Assembly: GCF_030908465.1 (NCBI RefSeq)
Contig: NZ_CP133078.1
Coordinates: 2,170,001 to 2,234,000 of the forward strand
Direction of reading: 5' to 3'
Origin: Anaerotignum sp. MB30-C6
GTDB lineage: Bacteria > Bacillota > Clostridia > Lachnospirales > Anaerotignaceae
Length of the DNA stretch: 64,000 bases
A model generated the notes under the pieces. It did no database searches. It was not told the origin of the DNA and worked only from the letters and a program-made list of their open reading frames with translations. A program made the position numbers and the translations under genes. Each line of letters opens with the position of its first letter. The first letter of the stretch is position 1. Of this stretch, positions 26,626-39,261 are shown piece after piece.

Positions 26626-28002
26626 TCACTCCCCGTCTGCTAAATATTTTTCCAGATATTCGTCACGAATACGCTTCAACTCACTCTTTGGCAACATACG
26701 AAGCAAATTCCATCCAGTTTCCAAGGTTTGTTCAATGGTTCTGTCTGTTCTAAAGCCTTGGGAAACATATCCTTTTTCAAACTCATCCGCAAATTTTGCA
26801 TAAATCAAATCTATGTCTGACAATGCGGATTCACCTAAAATTGCCATTAATTCTTTTGCATCTTTACCACGAGAATATGCCGCAAACAACTGGTTCATAG
26901 TGTCGGCATGATCCTCTCTTGTTTTGCCTTTACCAATCCCTTTATCTTTCAAACGAGAAAGGGATGGCAAAACGTTGATTGGAGGCTGGATGCCTTTTTT
27001 ATAAAGATCACGGCTCAAAATAATCTGACCCTCTGTAATATACCCTGTTAAGTCAGGGATTGGATGAGTCTTATCATCTTCAGGCATGGTCAAGATAGGA
27101 ATCATTGTGATGGAACCGTCTCTGCCCTTCATACGCCCAGCACGTTCGTACATAGTTGCAAGGTCAGTATACAAGTAACCAGGGTAACCACGACGGCCGG
27201 GAACTTCCTTCTTCGCCGCAGATACTTCACGCAGAGCCTCTGCATAGTTTGTGATGTCTGTCAAGATAACCAAAACGTGCATTCCCTGTTCAAATGCTAA
27301 ATATTCCGCCGCAGTTAATGCCATACGAGGTGTACAAACACGTTCTACCGCAGGGTCATTAGCAAGGTTTACGAATACAACAGAACGATCAATGGCACCC
27401 GTCGCTTTAAAGTCATTGATAAAGAATTCCGCATCTTCAAAGGTTATACCAATTGCCGCAAAAACAACGGCGAACTTGGAGTCTGTACCACGTACCTTTG
27501 CCTGACGGGCAATCTGCACCGCCAAGTTTGCGTGAGGCAAACCAGAACCAGAGAAAATAGGTAGCTTCTGACCACGTACCAGTGTATTCAAACCATCAAT
27601 AGCAGAAACACCTGTCTGAATAAATTCTGCAGGATACTCTCTTGCCGCAGGGTTAATAGGTGCACCGTTGATATCCAATCTTTTTTCAGGAATGATTTGA
27701 GGGCCACCGTCGATAGGCTTACCCATACCGCTAAATACACGGCCTAAAATATCAGGGGATACGCCAAAGTCTAAGCTTTTTCCCAAGAAACGAACTTTAC
27801 TTTCCGCAAGGTTGATACCTGTTGCACTTTCGAACAACTGTACCAAAGCAGTATCGCCGTTTACTTCTAACACTTTACATCTTCTTACTTCACCGCTTGC
27901 CAGCTCAATTTCGCCCAATTCGTCGTATTTTACGCCTTCAACGCCTGTTACTACCATAAGGGGTCCAGCAACTTCCTGAATCGATCTATATTCTTTTATC
28001 AT
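26626..28002 (-). CDS. ntpB: V-type ATPase subunit B (non-catalytic)
   Basis: 458 residues of the F/V/A ATPase fold. The region [20 protein letters not shown] replaces a true Walker A, as expected for the regulatory subunit. [19 protein letters not shown] and the conserved PSLSRL near residue 346 are typical of B subunits. Three copies alternate with subunit A in the V1 head. It overlaps the subunit A stop by four bases. Confidence 0.97.
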   Translation of the reverse strand: MIKEYRSIQEVAGPLMVVTGVEGVKYDELGEIELASGEVRRCKVLEVNGDTALVQLFESATGINLAESKVRFLGKSLDFGVSPDILGRVFSGMGKPIDGGPQIIPEKRLDINGAPINPAAREYPAEFIQTGVSAIDGLNTLVRGQKLPIFSGSGLPHANLAVQIARQAKVRGTDSKFAVVFAAIGITFEDAEFFINDFKATGAIDRSVVFVNLANDPAVERVCTPRMALTAAEYLAFEQGMHVLVILTDITNYAEALREVSAAKKEVPGRRGYPGYLYTDLATMYERAGRMKGRDGSITMIPILTMPEDDKTHPIPDLTGYITEGQIILSRDLYKKGIQPPINVLPSLSRLKDKGIGKGKTREDHADTMNQLFAAYSRGKDAKELMAILGESALSDIDLIYAKFADEFEKGYVSQGFRTDRTIEQTLETGWNLLRMLPKSELKRIRDEYLEKYLADGE

Positions 28003-29774
28003 AGTTCATCTGCCCCCTTACTGATTAAATTTTTGATTTCTATTTTAATATCATGTTCGATTTCATCATAGCTCTTATCCACGTTTACTTCCTCAACATA
28101 CTTTGCACGACCGATACGTTCGATGGAGTTCAGCTTTGTAATCTTCTGAATATGAACCCCTGCCTTAACGGCAGCCTGTGCTTCGTGATAGAACGTCAAA
28201 ATTAATTTCAACATTCTATACTGTTTATGCAAAGATGTATAGGTATCCACTTCATGGAAAGAGTTCTGGTGCAAGAAGTCTTCACGGATAGAACGAGCTG
28301 TTTCCAGAATCAATCTATCACTATGAGACAAGGAGTCAACGCCAACCAGCTGTACAATTTCTTGTAACTCTGATTCTGTCTGAAGCAAACGCATTGCTTC
28401 GGTACGCCGTTCGGAGAAATCAGGGTGTACATTAATGTCAGCCCAAGCATCTACCTTATCCTGATACAAAGAGTAGCTGGTCAACCAGTTGATTGCAGGG
28501 AAATGACGTTTATACGCCAAGGATGCATCAAGGCCCCAGAATACTTTTACAATACGCAGTGTCGCCTGTGAAACAGGTTCAGATGTATCGCCACCAGGAG
28601 GGGATACAGCACCAATGGCTGTCAGCGTTCCGTAGCGTTCTTCACTACCCAGGCTAACTACACGGCCAGCTCTTTCATAAAACTGAGCCAAACGGGAGCC
28701 TAAGTAAGCGGGGTAACCTTCCTCACCGGGCATTTCTTCCAAACGGCCACTCATTTCACGAAGAGCCTCTGCCCAACGGGAAGTGGAGTCAGCCATAAGG
28801 GCAACGCTATAACCCATATCACGGAAATATTCCGCAATCGTAATACCTGTATAAATAGATGCCTCACGAGCCGCAACAGGCATATCGGAGGTATTTGCAA
28901 TCAAAACTGTTCTTTGCATCAAAGACTCGCCTGTACGGGGGTCTTTCAACTCAGGGAACTCGTTCAAAACGTCGGTCATTTCGTTACCACGCTCGCCGCA
29001 ACCGATATAAACAACGATGTCCGCATCTGCCCATTTTGCCAACTGATGCTGTGTTACTGTTTTACCACTACCGAAAGGTCCAGGAATGGCAGCAACACCG
29101 CCCTTTGTAATGGGGAAGAATGTATCAATAACACGCTGTCCTGTTACCAACAAGGAGTCAGGTGTTTTTTTCACTTTGTATGGTCTTTCACGGCGTACAG
29201 GCCATTTTTGCATCATTGTTACAGGTATGTCCTTGCCTTTTTCGTCAGTGATAACACAAACAGGTTCTTCAACTGTAAATTCACCCACGTAAATTTCCTT
29301 AATTGTGCCTTTTAAGCCATAAGGAACCATGATCTTACATACAACAACGGCTGTTTCTTGTACAATACCGATTACATCCCCTGCCTCAACCACATCACCA
29401 TGTTTTTTTTGTGGTTCAAATTTCCATTTTTTATCACGATCCAGAGATGTAACTTCAATACCCTTTTGAATATTCGTACCACTTGCTTCGTAAAGTTTTT
29501 CCAAAGGACGTTGAATACCGTCATAGATCGTTGAAATTAATCCAGGTCCTAACTCAACGCTCATTGGCATCCCTGTGGATACAACTTCTTCACCAGGTCC
29601 AAGGCCTGATGTTTCTTCATAAACCTGAATGGATGCTTTATCTCCATGCATTTCGATAATTTCACCAATAAGGTGTTTATCTGATACACGCACCACGTCA
29701 AACATATTGGCGTCTCTCATGCCTTCCGCTACTACCAACGGACCCGACACCTTTACTATCGTGCCTGTTTTCAT
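27999..29774 (-). CDS. ntpA: V-type ATPase subunit A (catalytic)
   Basis: 591 residues from the ATG at 29774 ([19 protein letters not shown]), nine bases after AGGTG; the ATG at 29786 is too close to that site. The catalytic Walker A is [14 protein letters not shown], with the long 'non-homologous' insertion before it (about 110-200) that marks V/A-type A subunits. [18 protein letters not shown] and [17 protein letters not shown] follow. It hydrolyses or makes ATP in the cytoplasmic V1 head. Confidence 0.97.
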   Translation of the reverse strand: MKTGTIVKVSGPLVVAEGMRDANMFDVVRVSDKHLIGEIIEMHGDKASIQVYEETSGLGPGEEVVSTGMPMSVELGPGLISTIYDGIQRPLEKLYEASGTNIQKGIEVTSLDRDKKWKFEPQKKHGDVVEAGDVIGIVQETAVVVCKIMVPYGLKGTIKEIYVGEFTVEEPVCVITDEKGKDIPVTMMQKWPVRRERPYKVKKTPDSLLVTGQRVIDTFFPITKGGVAAIPGPFGSGKTVTQHQLAKWADADIVVYIGCGERGNEMTDVLNEFPELKDPRTGESLMQRTVLIANTSDMPVAAREASIYTGITIAEYFRDMGYSVALMADSTSRWAEALREMSGRLEEMPGEEGYPAYLGSRLAQFYERAGRVVSLGSEERYGTLTAIGAVSPPGGDTSEPVSQATLRIVKVFWGLDASLAYKRHFPAINWLTSYSLYQDKVDAWADINVHPDFSERRTEAMRLLQTESELQEIVQLVGVDSLSHSDRLILETARSIREDFLHQNSFHEVDTYTSLHKQYRMLKLILTFYHEAQAAVKAGVHIQKITKLNSIERIGRAKYVEEVNVDKSYDEIEHDIKIEIKNLISKGADEL

Positions 29775-29798
29775 ATGCTCATTCACCTACAATCGTAT

Positions 29799-30116
29799 TT
29801 ATTCACTAAACAGTATATCCGCACCAATCGCACGTTTTGCCGATTCTCTTACTTCATTCATACCCAGACCCATGCTTCCGCCTACACCGGGAATCACGAT
29901 AATTGCGGGCAATTCAAAGTCCTTGTATTTTGCAATACTTTCTTTCGCCATCAAACTAGCTTTTTCTGTAATATAAATTATGGCATAATCTTTTTCTGCT
30001 AGTTTATGAATTGTTTTTTTCACCTCGTCCGCATTGTATGCGGGGAAAATATCAATCCCAAGAGCAAGGAAACCCAAAATACTGTCCTTATCGCCTATAA
30101 TACCAACTTTAGACAT
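29799..30116 (-). CDS. ntpF: V-type ATPase subunit F
   Basis: 105 residues, beginning MSKVGIIGDKDSILGFLALGID, the usual start of V/A-ATPase subunit F. This small Rossmann-like rotor protein binds subunit D. It overlaps the subunit C gene by eight bases and is followed 24 bases later by subunit A. Confidence 0.95.
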   Translation of the reverse strand: MSKVGIIGDKDSILGFLALGIDIFPAYNADEVKKTIHKLAEKDYAIIYITEKASLMAKESIAKYKDFELPAIIVIPGVGGSMGLGMNEVRESAKRAIGADILFSE

Positions 30117-31086
30117 ATGCTTCTCTCACCCTCTCTTTTATAATGGCTGCATCTATGTTATGCATTTTACAAGTCATGATGATGCGAATACATTTCGCTT
30201 CGGTTTCTTTCGCCAATATAAACGCCATAACCGGTTCAGGAGTCAAAGTTTTATATTTTGCATCTTTGATATACTCCATAAGGTAATCATCACAAGCTTT
30301 TTCAAAAGCCGTAAAACCCTGGTCCATATATTCCTCACAAAGGGAACCATAGGGTGTCTCCTTTAAAACTGCCACAGCGGAATCACTGCGAAAGGCTCTA
30401 GCAAGGAGGTCCATGGCAACGCTACCCCCTGGTACAAAGCTTTCCTCGAAAACCTGGTACTCTCTTTCCATTTTCTTCACACGAAGAAGGGTTTTCAAGT
30501 TTGTGATATCGGCTAGCATTTGTACATACCCAGAAACATAAGAGTTACCCAGTTTCTTTGCCGCCTTTTCCATGGTGGAAAAGCAAGCTTTATCCAAAAT
30601 CGTATCAATGTATCTTCCGTTACGAGTTTTTGCATACATGCTAACGGCTTCTTCCACAGCTTCCCCATTAATATTTGGCAGTTCCACATAGTTCCTTTCT
30701 CGTAAATTTTTACGAAGGGTTTCTATGGGAATTGTTCCACCCCTTATCAAAAACTTTTTGCCGCTTACTTTGGAAACTTCCTCTTTCAGCAAAACCTTTA
30801 TGTTATGGTAATCATTTTTATAGAGGAAAATATCAATAAATGTTTCCTGTGGAATTAATCCATCCACTGCTTGATAGGTTTCTTCTAAATGATTTCCAAT
30901 CATTTTTTCAAACTCATAAATGCCTTTGATTTGAGTTTTTCCATAAGCACTGTCAGAAAGTATACGCAAAGCCTCTTCTGGAGTTCTGGCGTCTGCCATC
31001 TGCATTAGCTTTTGCTTTGTCATCAAGGAGTTTTCCATTGAACGAACACTGGCTACTGCGAAAGGGTAGATCTTATTTTTAGCCAT
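30109..31086 (-). CDS. ntpC: V-type ATPase subunit C
   Basis: 325 residues from ATG 31086, eight bases after AAGGAGGGGG; the in-frame TTG one codon earlier is an alternative. YPFAVASVRSMENSLMTKQKLMQMADARTPEEALRIL is the family's N-terminal pattern, with two later repeats of the same three-helix design. Subunit C couples the central stalk to the proteolipid ring. Confidence 0.95.
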   Translation of the reverse strand: MAKNKIYPFAVASVRSMENSLMTKQKLMQMADARTPEEALRILSDSAYGKTQIKGIYEFEKMIGNHLEETYQAVDGLIPQETFIDIFLYKNDYHNIKVLLKEEVSKVSGKKFLIRGGTIPIETLRKNLRERNYVELPNINGEAVEEAVSMYAKTRNGRYIDTILDKACFSTMEKAAKKLGNSYVSGYVQMLADITNLKTLLRVKKMEREYQVFEESFVPGGSVAMDLLARAFRSDSAVAVLKETPYGSLCEEYMDQGFTAFEKACDDYLMEYIKDAKYKTLTPEPVMAFILAKETEAKCIRIIMTCKMHNIDAAIIKERVREAYV

Positions 31087-31101
31087 CAAGAATCCCCCTC
31101 C

Positions 31102-31662
31102 TTAAAACAAAATTTTTGCAGCAATCTGTCTAATCTCTTCCTGCTCTACTGCGATGATGGATTCAAAAGAGTAGTTATATTCAATATCTCCATTTTTCAC
31201 AACAAAACCGCCATCTAGTTCTCTACTTTGATTCGAGAGTGTAAAGCCATTTTGTGCAACGACTGCTGCCAAACGTTCTCTATCATTTTCAGAAACAATA
31301 ATTTCTGTACCGTCTTTTTTGTCTAACTTAGCAAGCATTGCGCCTACTGTTACTGCATATTGTACATCGGGCAAAGTTTCTAAGCGTTTCTTTGCCTGTG
31401 CAATAACGTCATCCAATATCCCTTGCTTTTCCTGTAAAACTGCAATTTTCCCTTGCAACTGGGCTCCGGAAATTGCTTTGGCTTTCACCTTTTCCGCTTC
31501 AGACTCAGCATTTTTCTTCAAAGTCTCACTGTCACGCTTTGCCTTTTCTTCTGCTGCCTTTAAAATTGCTTCTACATCCAAATTGGCCTTATCTTTGATT
31601 GCCTTCGCTTCCGCTTCTGCCTTCTCTATGATTTTATCGATTATAATTTTACCGTCATTCAT
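31102..31662 (-). CDS. ntpE: V-type ATPase subunit E (peripheral stalk)
   Basis: 186 residues. Residues about 5-95 are a long Ala/Lys/Glu-rich coiled coil (IIEKAEAEAKAIKDKANLDVEAIL), followed by a globular C-terminal domain ending in VEQEEIRQIAAKILF. It forms the stator with subunit G/H. AAAGGAGG precedes the ATG. Confidence 0.94.
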   Translation of the reverse strand: MNDGKIIIDKIIEKAEAEAKAIKDKANLDVEAILKAAEEKAKRDSETLKKNAESEAEKVKAKAISGAQLQGKIAVLQEKQGILDDVIAQAKKRLETLPDVQYAVTVGAMLAKLDKKDGTEIIVSENDRERLAAVVAQNGFTLSNQSRELDGGFVVKNGDIEYNYSFESIIAVEQEEIRQIAAKILF

Positions 31663-31692
31663 AGGAGTGCGCCTCCTTTTCTTTCAAGTTAA

Positions 31693-34151
<2,459 letters not shown>

Positions 34152-34165
<14 letters not shown>

Positions 34166-34478
34166 ATGCTCCCACAACCCTTCCAATTACTGCCTGAATA
34201 GCTTCTTCTTTCTTTTGTTCCGCCTGTTCTTTGATTTGTGAACAAGCGATTTCCGTATCCTTTTGAATGTTCTGGATTTCGACGCGACTCTCTTCGTCTG
34301 CCTGCTTTGCAACGAGTTCCATCAATTCTTTGCCTTGCTGTTGTACCTGTTGCAATAGCACTTCCCTTTGTTTGTGCGCATCCTTTTTTAAAGCTTCCGC
34401 GTCTTCAGTGGCCTGCTTTACGATCTGACCAGCTCGTTCTTCAGCCTCTACGATGCTTCTCAGGATCTCATAAGCCAT
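34152..34478 (-). CDS. V-type ATPase subunit G/H-like peripheral stalk protein
   Basis: 108 residues from ATG 34478 (MAYEILRSIVEAEERAG), six bases after AGAGAGGTG; an ATG at 34484 and a GTG at 34487 are too close to that site. It is almost wholly charged coiled coil with many Ala, Gln and Glu (REVLLQQVQQQGKELMELV), as in NtpG or AhaH, the partner of subunit E in the stator. It is the first gene of the operon and overlaps subunit I. Confidence 0.85.
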
Positions 34479-34498
34479 TACCATCACCTCTCTTGTTT

Positions 34499-34519
34499 AC
34501 AATTTGATAAACAAATTGT
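34499..34519 (-). promoter_or_regulatory. Palindrome just upstream of the V-ATPase operon
   Basis: ACAATTTG (34499-34506) and CAAATTGT (34512-34519) form a perfect eight-base inverted repeat with a five-base spacer. It lies about 20 bases upstream of the first start codon, next to a TATAC sequence that could be a -10 element. This would place an operator or 5' hairpin at the very start of the transcript. No matching regulator is known to me. Confidence 0.35.
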
Positions 34520-35202
34520 ATAGTTTACACTTCTGTTAGGATACGAACCTCTTTTTGTTAAACTTATAACACTGCTTTTTCTAAAAAAAGACGAGGTTCC
34601 ACCTTAAACACTCTCCTTTTTCCTATTAATAATAGAAAACTAGGTTAGTTTGTCTGCGAAAATTCAACCAAAAACAATCGTTTTTTTGTGACTCCGCCCA
34701 GTATGTACTTAATCTAAAACATACCTCAGTTTAAATAATAAATTATTTACCTAGTATTGTCAATAACCCATTCCTCCTCTATAAAACGGTACTATTTTAT
34801 CGTCCTAATTGAAAATTGTTAAATTAAAATCAGTATCATTTTTTAATTTTAACCATTGTATTGAGTTTTACAGGCTTTGCAAACGGTAGTTTGCATGCGA
34901 TTTATTAGTGCCCAAATCTTTTTACTAGCAATATCCACACTATAACTTTTTCATACATATACCAATTGCACAAAATATAAAATGTTTTTTTGTGCAATTT
35001 TATATATGACTTTCCTTGTTTTCCCCTTCTAACATTTCAAAAATGAAATATTTTTTACTCCGTTCATGGAATGACTAACTGAAAACGTGTTACTTTACTT
35101 TATATCATACCTCTTACAGGAAAAATAATCTGTGATAAAATTACAGACGCTTTCAGCAACCCGCATAAAAGGGAATTTAAATTTATTAACCCATTTAATC
35201 AT
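34520..35202. other. AT-rich intergenic interval upstream of the V-ATPase operon
   Basis: About 680 bases without a supportable gene. It should contain the operon's promoter on the minus strand. Several T-rich tracts and a CTTTGCAAACGGTAGTTTGCATG imperfect repeat near 34874-34896 are visible. I found no tRNA, riboswitch or small ORF with a ribosome site. Confidence 0.4.
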
Positions 35203-35233
35203 TCAAAAAAGAGACCTAGATTTCCCATCTAAG
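35203..35233 (-). terminator. Intrinsic terminator of the NUDIX gene
   Basis: CCTAGAT (35215-35221) pairs with ATCTAAG (35227-35233), including a wobble pair, and the minus strand then has six T. It begins one base after the stop codon. Confidence 0.7.
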
Positions 35234-35234
35234 C

Positions 35235-35675
35235 CTACTGTTTCCCATCAATCATATAAGCATCCCTAGCTAATGCACGTAATAGGTCCCTTTTCATCCA
35301 ACTCGGCAACATACTTGCACAAACTTCTTCCTCGCTCATCCAAGAATAGCTTTCGTGTTCACTGCTCAAAACAACCTCTCCCTCTTTCCAACGGCAGGAG
35401 TATGTAAAGATGCACAAATGAATATGGTTTTTAATGACATCAAAAAGAGAAATAGGCTCACCCACAAAAACCTGCAGATTGGTTTCTTCTTTGATTTCCC
35501 TTTGCAAACCATCCTGACTACGCTCATAAAAATGCAAACCACCGCCGGGCAGATCCCACTTTTGATGGTTATTCATATAGCTGCACTCCATTTCATCACG
35601 GGATCTGGATAGAACCAAGACCTTTCCCTCTTTTACAATTACCGCCTTTACCGCAATAGCAAAATCTCGTTTCAT
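35235..35675 (-). CDS. NUDIX hydrolase
   Basis: 146 residues. The Nudix box runs from GGGLHFYERSQDGLQ to REIKEETNLQV (about 45-70), with the catalytic REIKEE glutamates intact. The preceding KWDLPGG is typical of MutT-like enzymes. The substrate, probably a nucleoside diphosphate derivative, cannot be inferred. A GAAAGGAGGTGAG site lies just before the ATG. It is downstream of and co-directional with the Hsp33 gene, 54 bases away, and may be in its operon. Confidence 0.9.
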   Translation of the reverse strand: MKRDFAIAVKAVIVKEGKVLVLSRSRDEMECSYMNNHQKWDLPGGGLHFYERSQDGLQREIKEETNLQVFVGEPISLFDVIKNHIHLCIFTYSCRWKEGEVVLSSEHESYSWMSEEEVCASMLPSWMKRDLLRALARDAYMIDGKQ

Positions 35676-35729
35676 GGGCTCACCTCCTTTCTCTGTTTCT
35701 ACCTATTTAATTATAGCTTGTCTTGACAC

Positions 35730-36608
35730 TTATTTTGCCTCTTCCAGAAGTTTTTTCAATTCATTTTCAGTAAAATCGTATTCTTTACTGCAGAAGTGGC
35801 AATGTAAATTTGCCTTTTTATCTTCAAAAACAATCTTCTCTAGTTCCTCTTTGCCAATACTAATTAAAGCTTTTTCTACTCTTTCTTTTGTGCAGTTACA
35901 GTAGAACTCTGTTGGAACTTTGTCTAAAATTTTCAAATCCAAACCGTCGAGAATCATTTCTAAAATCCCCTCTGGCGTTTGTCCCATATCTAATAAATCT
36001 GTTACATAAGGAATTGCATTTAATCTTTGTTCCAGTTTAGAAATCACTTCTTCTGTTGCATCGGGCAAAAGCTGAATTATAAACCCGCCAGCACGGCGAA
36101 TGGAAGTATCTGTATCCACCAATACACCCAAGCCCACCGCTGAAGGTGTTTGCTCAGACTGGGCATAGTAATAAGTTAAATCTTCCGCAATTTCCCCAGA
36201 AACAAGCTGAATACGCCCTGCATAGGGCTCTTTCATACCAATATCTTTGATTACACTCATATACCCTTGGCCAATGGCACCGCTTACGTCCAATTTTCCA
36301 GGGTATTTAGAGGGGATATCAACATTCGGGTTAAATACATATCCTTTTACCCTACAACGGCTGTCAGCGGACACTACGACCCCTTTTAAAGGCCCGATGC
36401 CTCTAATTTGAAGGGTAACCAAATCCTTTTCACCCTTTAACATGCTTCCCATCATCGCCGCCGCCGTCAACATTCTCCCCAAGGCCGCAGAAGCCACAGG
36501 AGAAGTGTGGTGAACCTCTCTGGCATGCTGCACCATTTCTCTGGTTGTAGCCGCAAAGGCACGGATACTGCCACCGCCAGCCGTTGCTCTTACAATATAG
36601 TCATTCAT
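35730..36608 (-). CDS. hslO: Hsp33 redox-regulated holdase chaperone
   Basis: 292 residues, beginning MNDYIVRATAGGGSIRAFAATT. The C-terminal zinc switch has the expected four cysteines: C237 and C239 in FYCNC, and C270 and C273 in CHFC, about 30 residues apart. Under oxidising stress these form disulfides, releasing zinc and activating the chaperone, which suits an anaerobe exposed to oxygen. It follows the methyltransferase gene by one base. Confidence 0.96.
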   Translation of the reverse strand: MNDYIVRATAGGGSIRAFAATTREMVQHAREVHHTSPVASAALGRMLTAAAMMGSMLKGEKDLVTLQIRGIGPLKGVVVSADSRCRVKGYVFNPNVDIPSKYPGKLDVSGAIGQGYMSVIKDIGMKEPYAGRIQLVSGEIAEDLTYYYAQSEQTPSAVGLGVLVDTDTSIRRAGGFIIQLLPDATEEVISKLEQRLNAIPYVTDLLDMGQTPEGILEMILDGLDLKILDKVPTEFYCNCTKERVEKALISIGKEELEKIVFEDKKANLHCHFCSKEYDFTENELKKLLEEAK

Positions 36609-36609
36609 T

Positions 36610-37368
36610 TTATATTTCCTCCTTCAATTGCGCCACAAAAAAATAGCGTTGGCTATCCTCTTTTGCTCGCTCAAAACGATATCCGTCATACACATTTAAT
36701 AAATTGAAACCATTTTCTTCAAGACAGCTTTTTACCTCTTCTAGGCTATAAGCCCTTTCGTAATGGTATTCTTCAAGTCGTTCATAGGTTTCTTTGTTTT
36801 TCTGACGGATAAAAAAGCTTACATAATATTCGTTTATCTGATCCTCCTTATCAAAGGAGTTCTCCCAAAAATACGCAGCATCTTCGGTCATTGCTGCATA
36901 GGTTTTGTCCCCAAAAACCTCTTGAAATTTATATTTGGTGTTCATATCAAACAGAAAAAGTCCCTTTGGGTTTAGATGCTCTCGGACAGCAGAAAATGCG
37001 GCGGATAGCTCCCCATCCTCCGTTAAATAGTTCAAACTATCACATAAACTTAAAACACAATCCACATGATATGGCAACTCCATCTCCACCATATCCTGAC
37101 AAAAAAAGGGTATGGAAAGCCCTTGAACCAAAGCTTTTCTTTGTGCCTCTGCCAGCATTTCCTCGGAAATATCAACTCCCATAACAGAATATCCCGCCTT
37201 TGCCAAAGGAATAGAGATGTTCCCCGTTCCACAACCCAAATCAATCACAGTTTCGGGCACTATACCAAGGCGTTTCCATGTGTCTTGAACATACTGAATC
37301 CATGCAGGATAGTCTATTTCCTCCATAAACATATCATATACGGAGGCAAAACCCTCATATGCTACCAT
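36610..37368 (-). CDS. Class I SAM-dependent methyltransferase
   Basis: 252 residues. The SAM-binding motif I is VIDLGCGTGNISIPLAKAGY (about 43-62), motif II GVDISEEMLAEA, followed by VLSLCDSLNYL and LFDMNTKYKF. This belongs to the widespread small-molecule methyltransferase-domain family; the substrate is unknown. A TAGGAGAA site precedes the ATG. It is the first gene of a likely operon with hslO and the NUDIX gene. Confidence 0.9.
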   Translation of the reverse strand: MVAYEGFASVYDMFMEEIDYPAWIQYVQDTWKRLGIVPETVIDLGCGTGNISIPLAKAGYSVMGVDISEEMLAEAQRKALVQGLSIPFFCQDMVEMELPYHVDCVLSLCDSLNYLTEDGELSAAFSAVREHLNPKGLFLFDMNTKYKFQEVFGDKTYAAMTEDAAYFWENSFDKEDQINEYYVSFFIRQKNKETYERLEEYHYERAYSLEEVKSCLEENGFNLLNVYDGYRFERAKEDSQRYFFVAQLKEEI

Positions 37369-37415
37369 CTTCGTTTCTCCTATACCATAAAATTCCGTAT
37401 TGCAACATTAGTTTA

Positions 37416-37643
37416 TTATAGCTTTTCCTTTGTTGTATTGCAAGGACTTTTAGGTGTGGTCTTTGCCACTGCATCTCTTTTTTTCTTCCCCATAATACCG
37501 CCAATGCGCCCGCTTTCTTTAGCCGTTAGCCCTTTCCACCCTACCTGCTCCACTTTTTCAAGTAAACCCAATTCCTCGGCTATTTCGTACTTCATGACAA
37601 TATCACGTTTTTCTGTCTCTGATAATTCTTTTTTCTGACCCAT
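37416..37643 (-). CDS. Alpha/beta-type small acid-soluble spore protein
   Basis: 75 residues. The core KYEIAEELGLLEKVEQVGWKGLTAKESGRIGGIMG matches the alpha/beta SASP family, with the GPR-type segment KYEIAEELG and the GRIGG turn. These proteins coat and protect spore DNA. The C-terminus (KKKRDAVAKTTPKSPCNTTKEKL) is longer and more basic than usual and contains a cysteine. AAAGGGG precedes the ATG. It shows that the organism forms spores; forespore (sigma-G) control is expected but not demonstrated here. Confidence 0.88.
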   Translation of the reverse strand: MGQKKELSETEKRDIVMKYEIAEELGLLEKVEQVGWKGLTAKESGRIGGIMGKKKRDAVAKTTPKSPCNTTKEKL

Positions 37644-37753
37644 AAAAAAATCCCCTTTCGTATATATTCTTTCAAGAAGTATTGCCTATTTTTTATAATA
37701 TTTTTCATTATTTTGTCCACACCAAAAAAAACAATGTCTTTCCTTGAAAACCA

Positions 37754-37782
37754 TTGACATATTATATTTCTGATGGTAGACT
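37754..37782 (+). promoter_or_regulatory. Sigma-A promoter of the lysine riboswitch-asd-dapA transcript
   Basis: Perfect TTGACA at 37754-37759 and TAGACT at 37777-37782 with a 17-base spacer. Transcription would start around 37789-37792, just before the riboswitch. Confidence 0.75.
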
Positions 37783-37797
37783 ATGAATTAAGTAAAT

Positions 37798-37978
37798 AGT
37801 TCTAAGAGTAGAGGTGCGTTTTTCAGGAGTACGCGGGCGAATATCATAAGGGATAAACGACGTCCGCCGAAAGGGGTAAACGCCGAAGAGGAAAAAATCC
37901 TTATCTTTTTTCTTCTGGTTGTCCGGTTAATAACCGTCCAACTGTCATTGGTACCCCCAATGGAGCGCTACAAGACTA
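37798..37978 (+). promoter_or_regulatory. Lysine riboswitch (L box)
   Basis: The conserved core sequences of the lysine riboswitch occur in order: GTAGAGGTGCG (37808 on), a GGAGTACG turn, GCCGAAAGGGG, GCCGAAG (37882-37888), CTGGTTGTCCGG and GGAGCGCTAC close to the closing stem. The spacing and the junction purines match the five-helix aptamer. It is followed by a terminator and by asd and dapA, both enzymes of lysine/diaminopimelate synthesis, so lysine binding would stop transcription of these genes. Confidence 0.93.
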
Positions 37979-38019
37979 AGTTTCTGCAATACTACTTTTT
38001 GTCGTATGCAAAATTTGGA

Positions 38020-38047
38020 AGTCGGCGCTTGCCGGCTCTTTTTTATT
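38020..38047 (+). terminator. Riboswitch-controlled terminator
   Basis: AGTCGGC (38020-38026) pairs with GCCGGCT (38031-38037), followed by CTTTTTTATTT. Sequence between the aptamer and this stem (GCAATACTACTTTTTG...) could form the competing antiterminator. Confidence 0.88.
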
Positions 38048-38207
38048 TTCCGGCAAAAAACCGTAACTTTGGAACACATAATTACTACAAGCAGCGAAGA
38101 AAATTGCATAAAAATATCTGACTTATTTGGTCACTTTGCACCACAAAATTTTATCTTCTTCGCTTATACTCAGATTATATAATTTATAGAAAGAAGGAAG
38201 TTTTAAA

Positions 38208-39206
38208 ATGAAAAAAATCAATTTGGCAGTTGTTGGCGCAACAGGTATGGTAGGTAGAACATTTTTAAAGATTTTAGAAGAAAGACAGCTTCCCATTGAA
38301 AATTTCTACGTTATGGCTTCCAGCCGTTCCGCTGGTAAAACAATCTCTTTTAACGGAAAAGATTATGTCGTTGAAGAACTGACAGAAAATTCTTTTGATA
38401 AACCTATCGATATCGCTCTGTTTTCCGCAGGCGGCAGCACAAGTGAAAAATTTGCTCCTATCGCTGCTGCACATGGCTGTATCGTCATCGATAACAGCTC
38501 TCAGTGGCGTATGGATCCTGAAGTTCCTTTGGTTGTGCCCGAGGTAAATCCCGAAGACCTCTCTTGGCACAAAAATATCATTGCAAATCCTAACTGCTCC
38601 ACCATTCAGGCAATGGTACCATTAAAACCTTTAGATGAAAAATATAAAATTAAGCGTGTTGTATACTCCACATACCAGGCGGTTAGTGGCGCTGGCCTTG
38701 CTGGCTGGGCAGATCTTGAAAATGGTTTAAAGGGCGAAGAACCTAAGAAGTTCCCCCACGCCATCGCAAATAACTGCTTGCCACACATTGATGTGTTTTT
38801 AGAAAACGGCTATACAAAAGAAGAAATGAAGATGATAGACGAAACCAAAAAAATTCTTCATGATGATAACATGAGAGTAACAGCTACCACCGTACGTGTG
38901 CCTGTTTTTAACTCCCACAGTGAGTCCATCAACCTGGAGTTTGAAAAACCCTTTGAATTAGATGAATTAATCGAAACATTGAAAAATGCTCCTGGTATCG
39001 TTTTATTAAACGATTCTGCAAACAACGAGTATCCTCTGGCTGCAAGTGTAACCGGGCGGGACGAAGTTTTTATCGGCCGTGTTCGCCGTGACGAGAGTGT
39101 GGATAACGGCATTAACCTGTGGGTTGTTGCTGATAATATCCGTAAAGGTGCCGCAACAAACGCAGTGCAGATTGCAGAAGAAATTATCAAAAAGATGAAC
39201 GCATAA
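38208..39206 (+). CDS. asd: Aspartate-semialdehyde dehydrogenase
   Basis: 332 residues. The N-terminal NADP-binding Rossmann motif is VVGATGMVGRTFLKIL. The catalytic cysteine is C130 in ANPNCSTIQ, and VPVFNSHSESI supplies the active-site histidine region. The enzyme reduces aspartyl phosphate to aspartate semialdehyde, the branch point to lysine, threonine and methionine. It is the first gene after the lysine riboswitch; dapA follows 55 bases later. Confidence 0.97.
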   Translation: MKKINLAVVGATGMVGRTFLKILEERQLPIENFYVMASSRSAGKTISFNGKDYVVEELTENSFDKPIDIALFSAGGSTSEKFAPIAAAHGCIVIDNSSQWRMDPEVPLVVPEVNPEDLSWHKNIIANPNCSTIQAMVPLKPLDEKYKIKRVVYSTYQAVSGAGLAGWADLENGLKGEEPKKFPHAIANNCLPHIDVFLENGYTKEEMKMIDETKKILHDDNMRVTATTVRVPVFNSHSESINLEFEKPFELDELIETLKNAPGIVLLNDSANNEYPLAASVTGRDEVFIGRVRRDESVDNGINLWVVADNIRKGAATNAVQIAEEIIKKMNA

Positions 39207-39261
39207 CGAAGAACCACGCATAACTATATAACACGAAGACAAATTTGGAGGTGCTTGCATT

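Noticed and set aside
26600..29976. Several plus-strand open frames opposite the V-ATPase genes
   Set aside because: They are antisense shadows of highly conserved ATPase subunits and have no ribosome sites or family resemblance.
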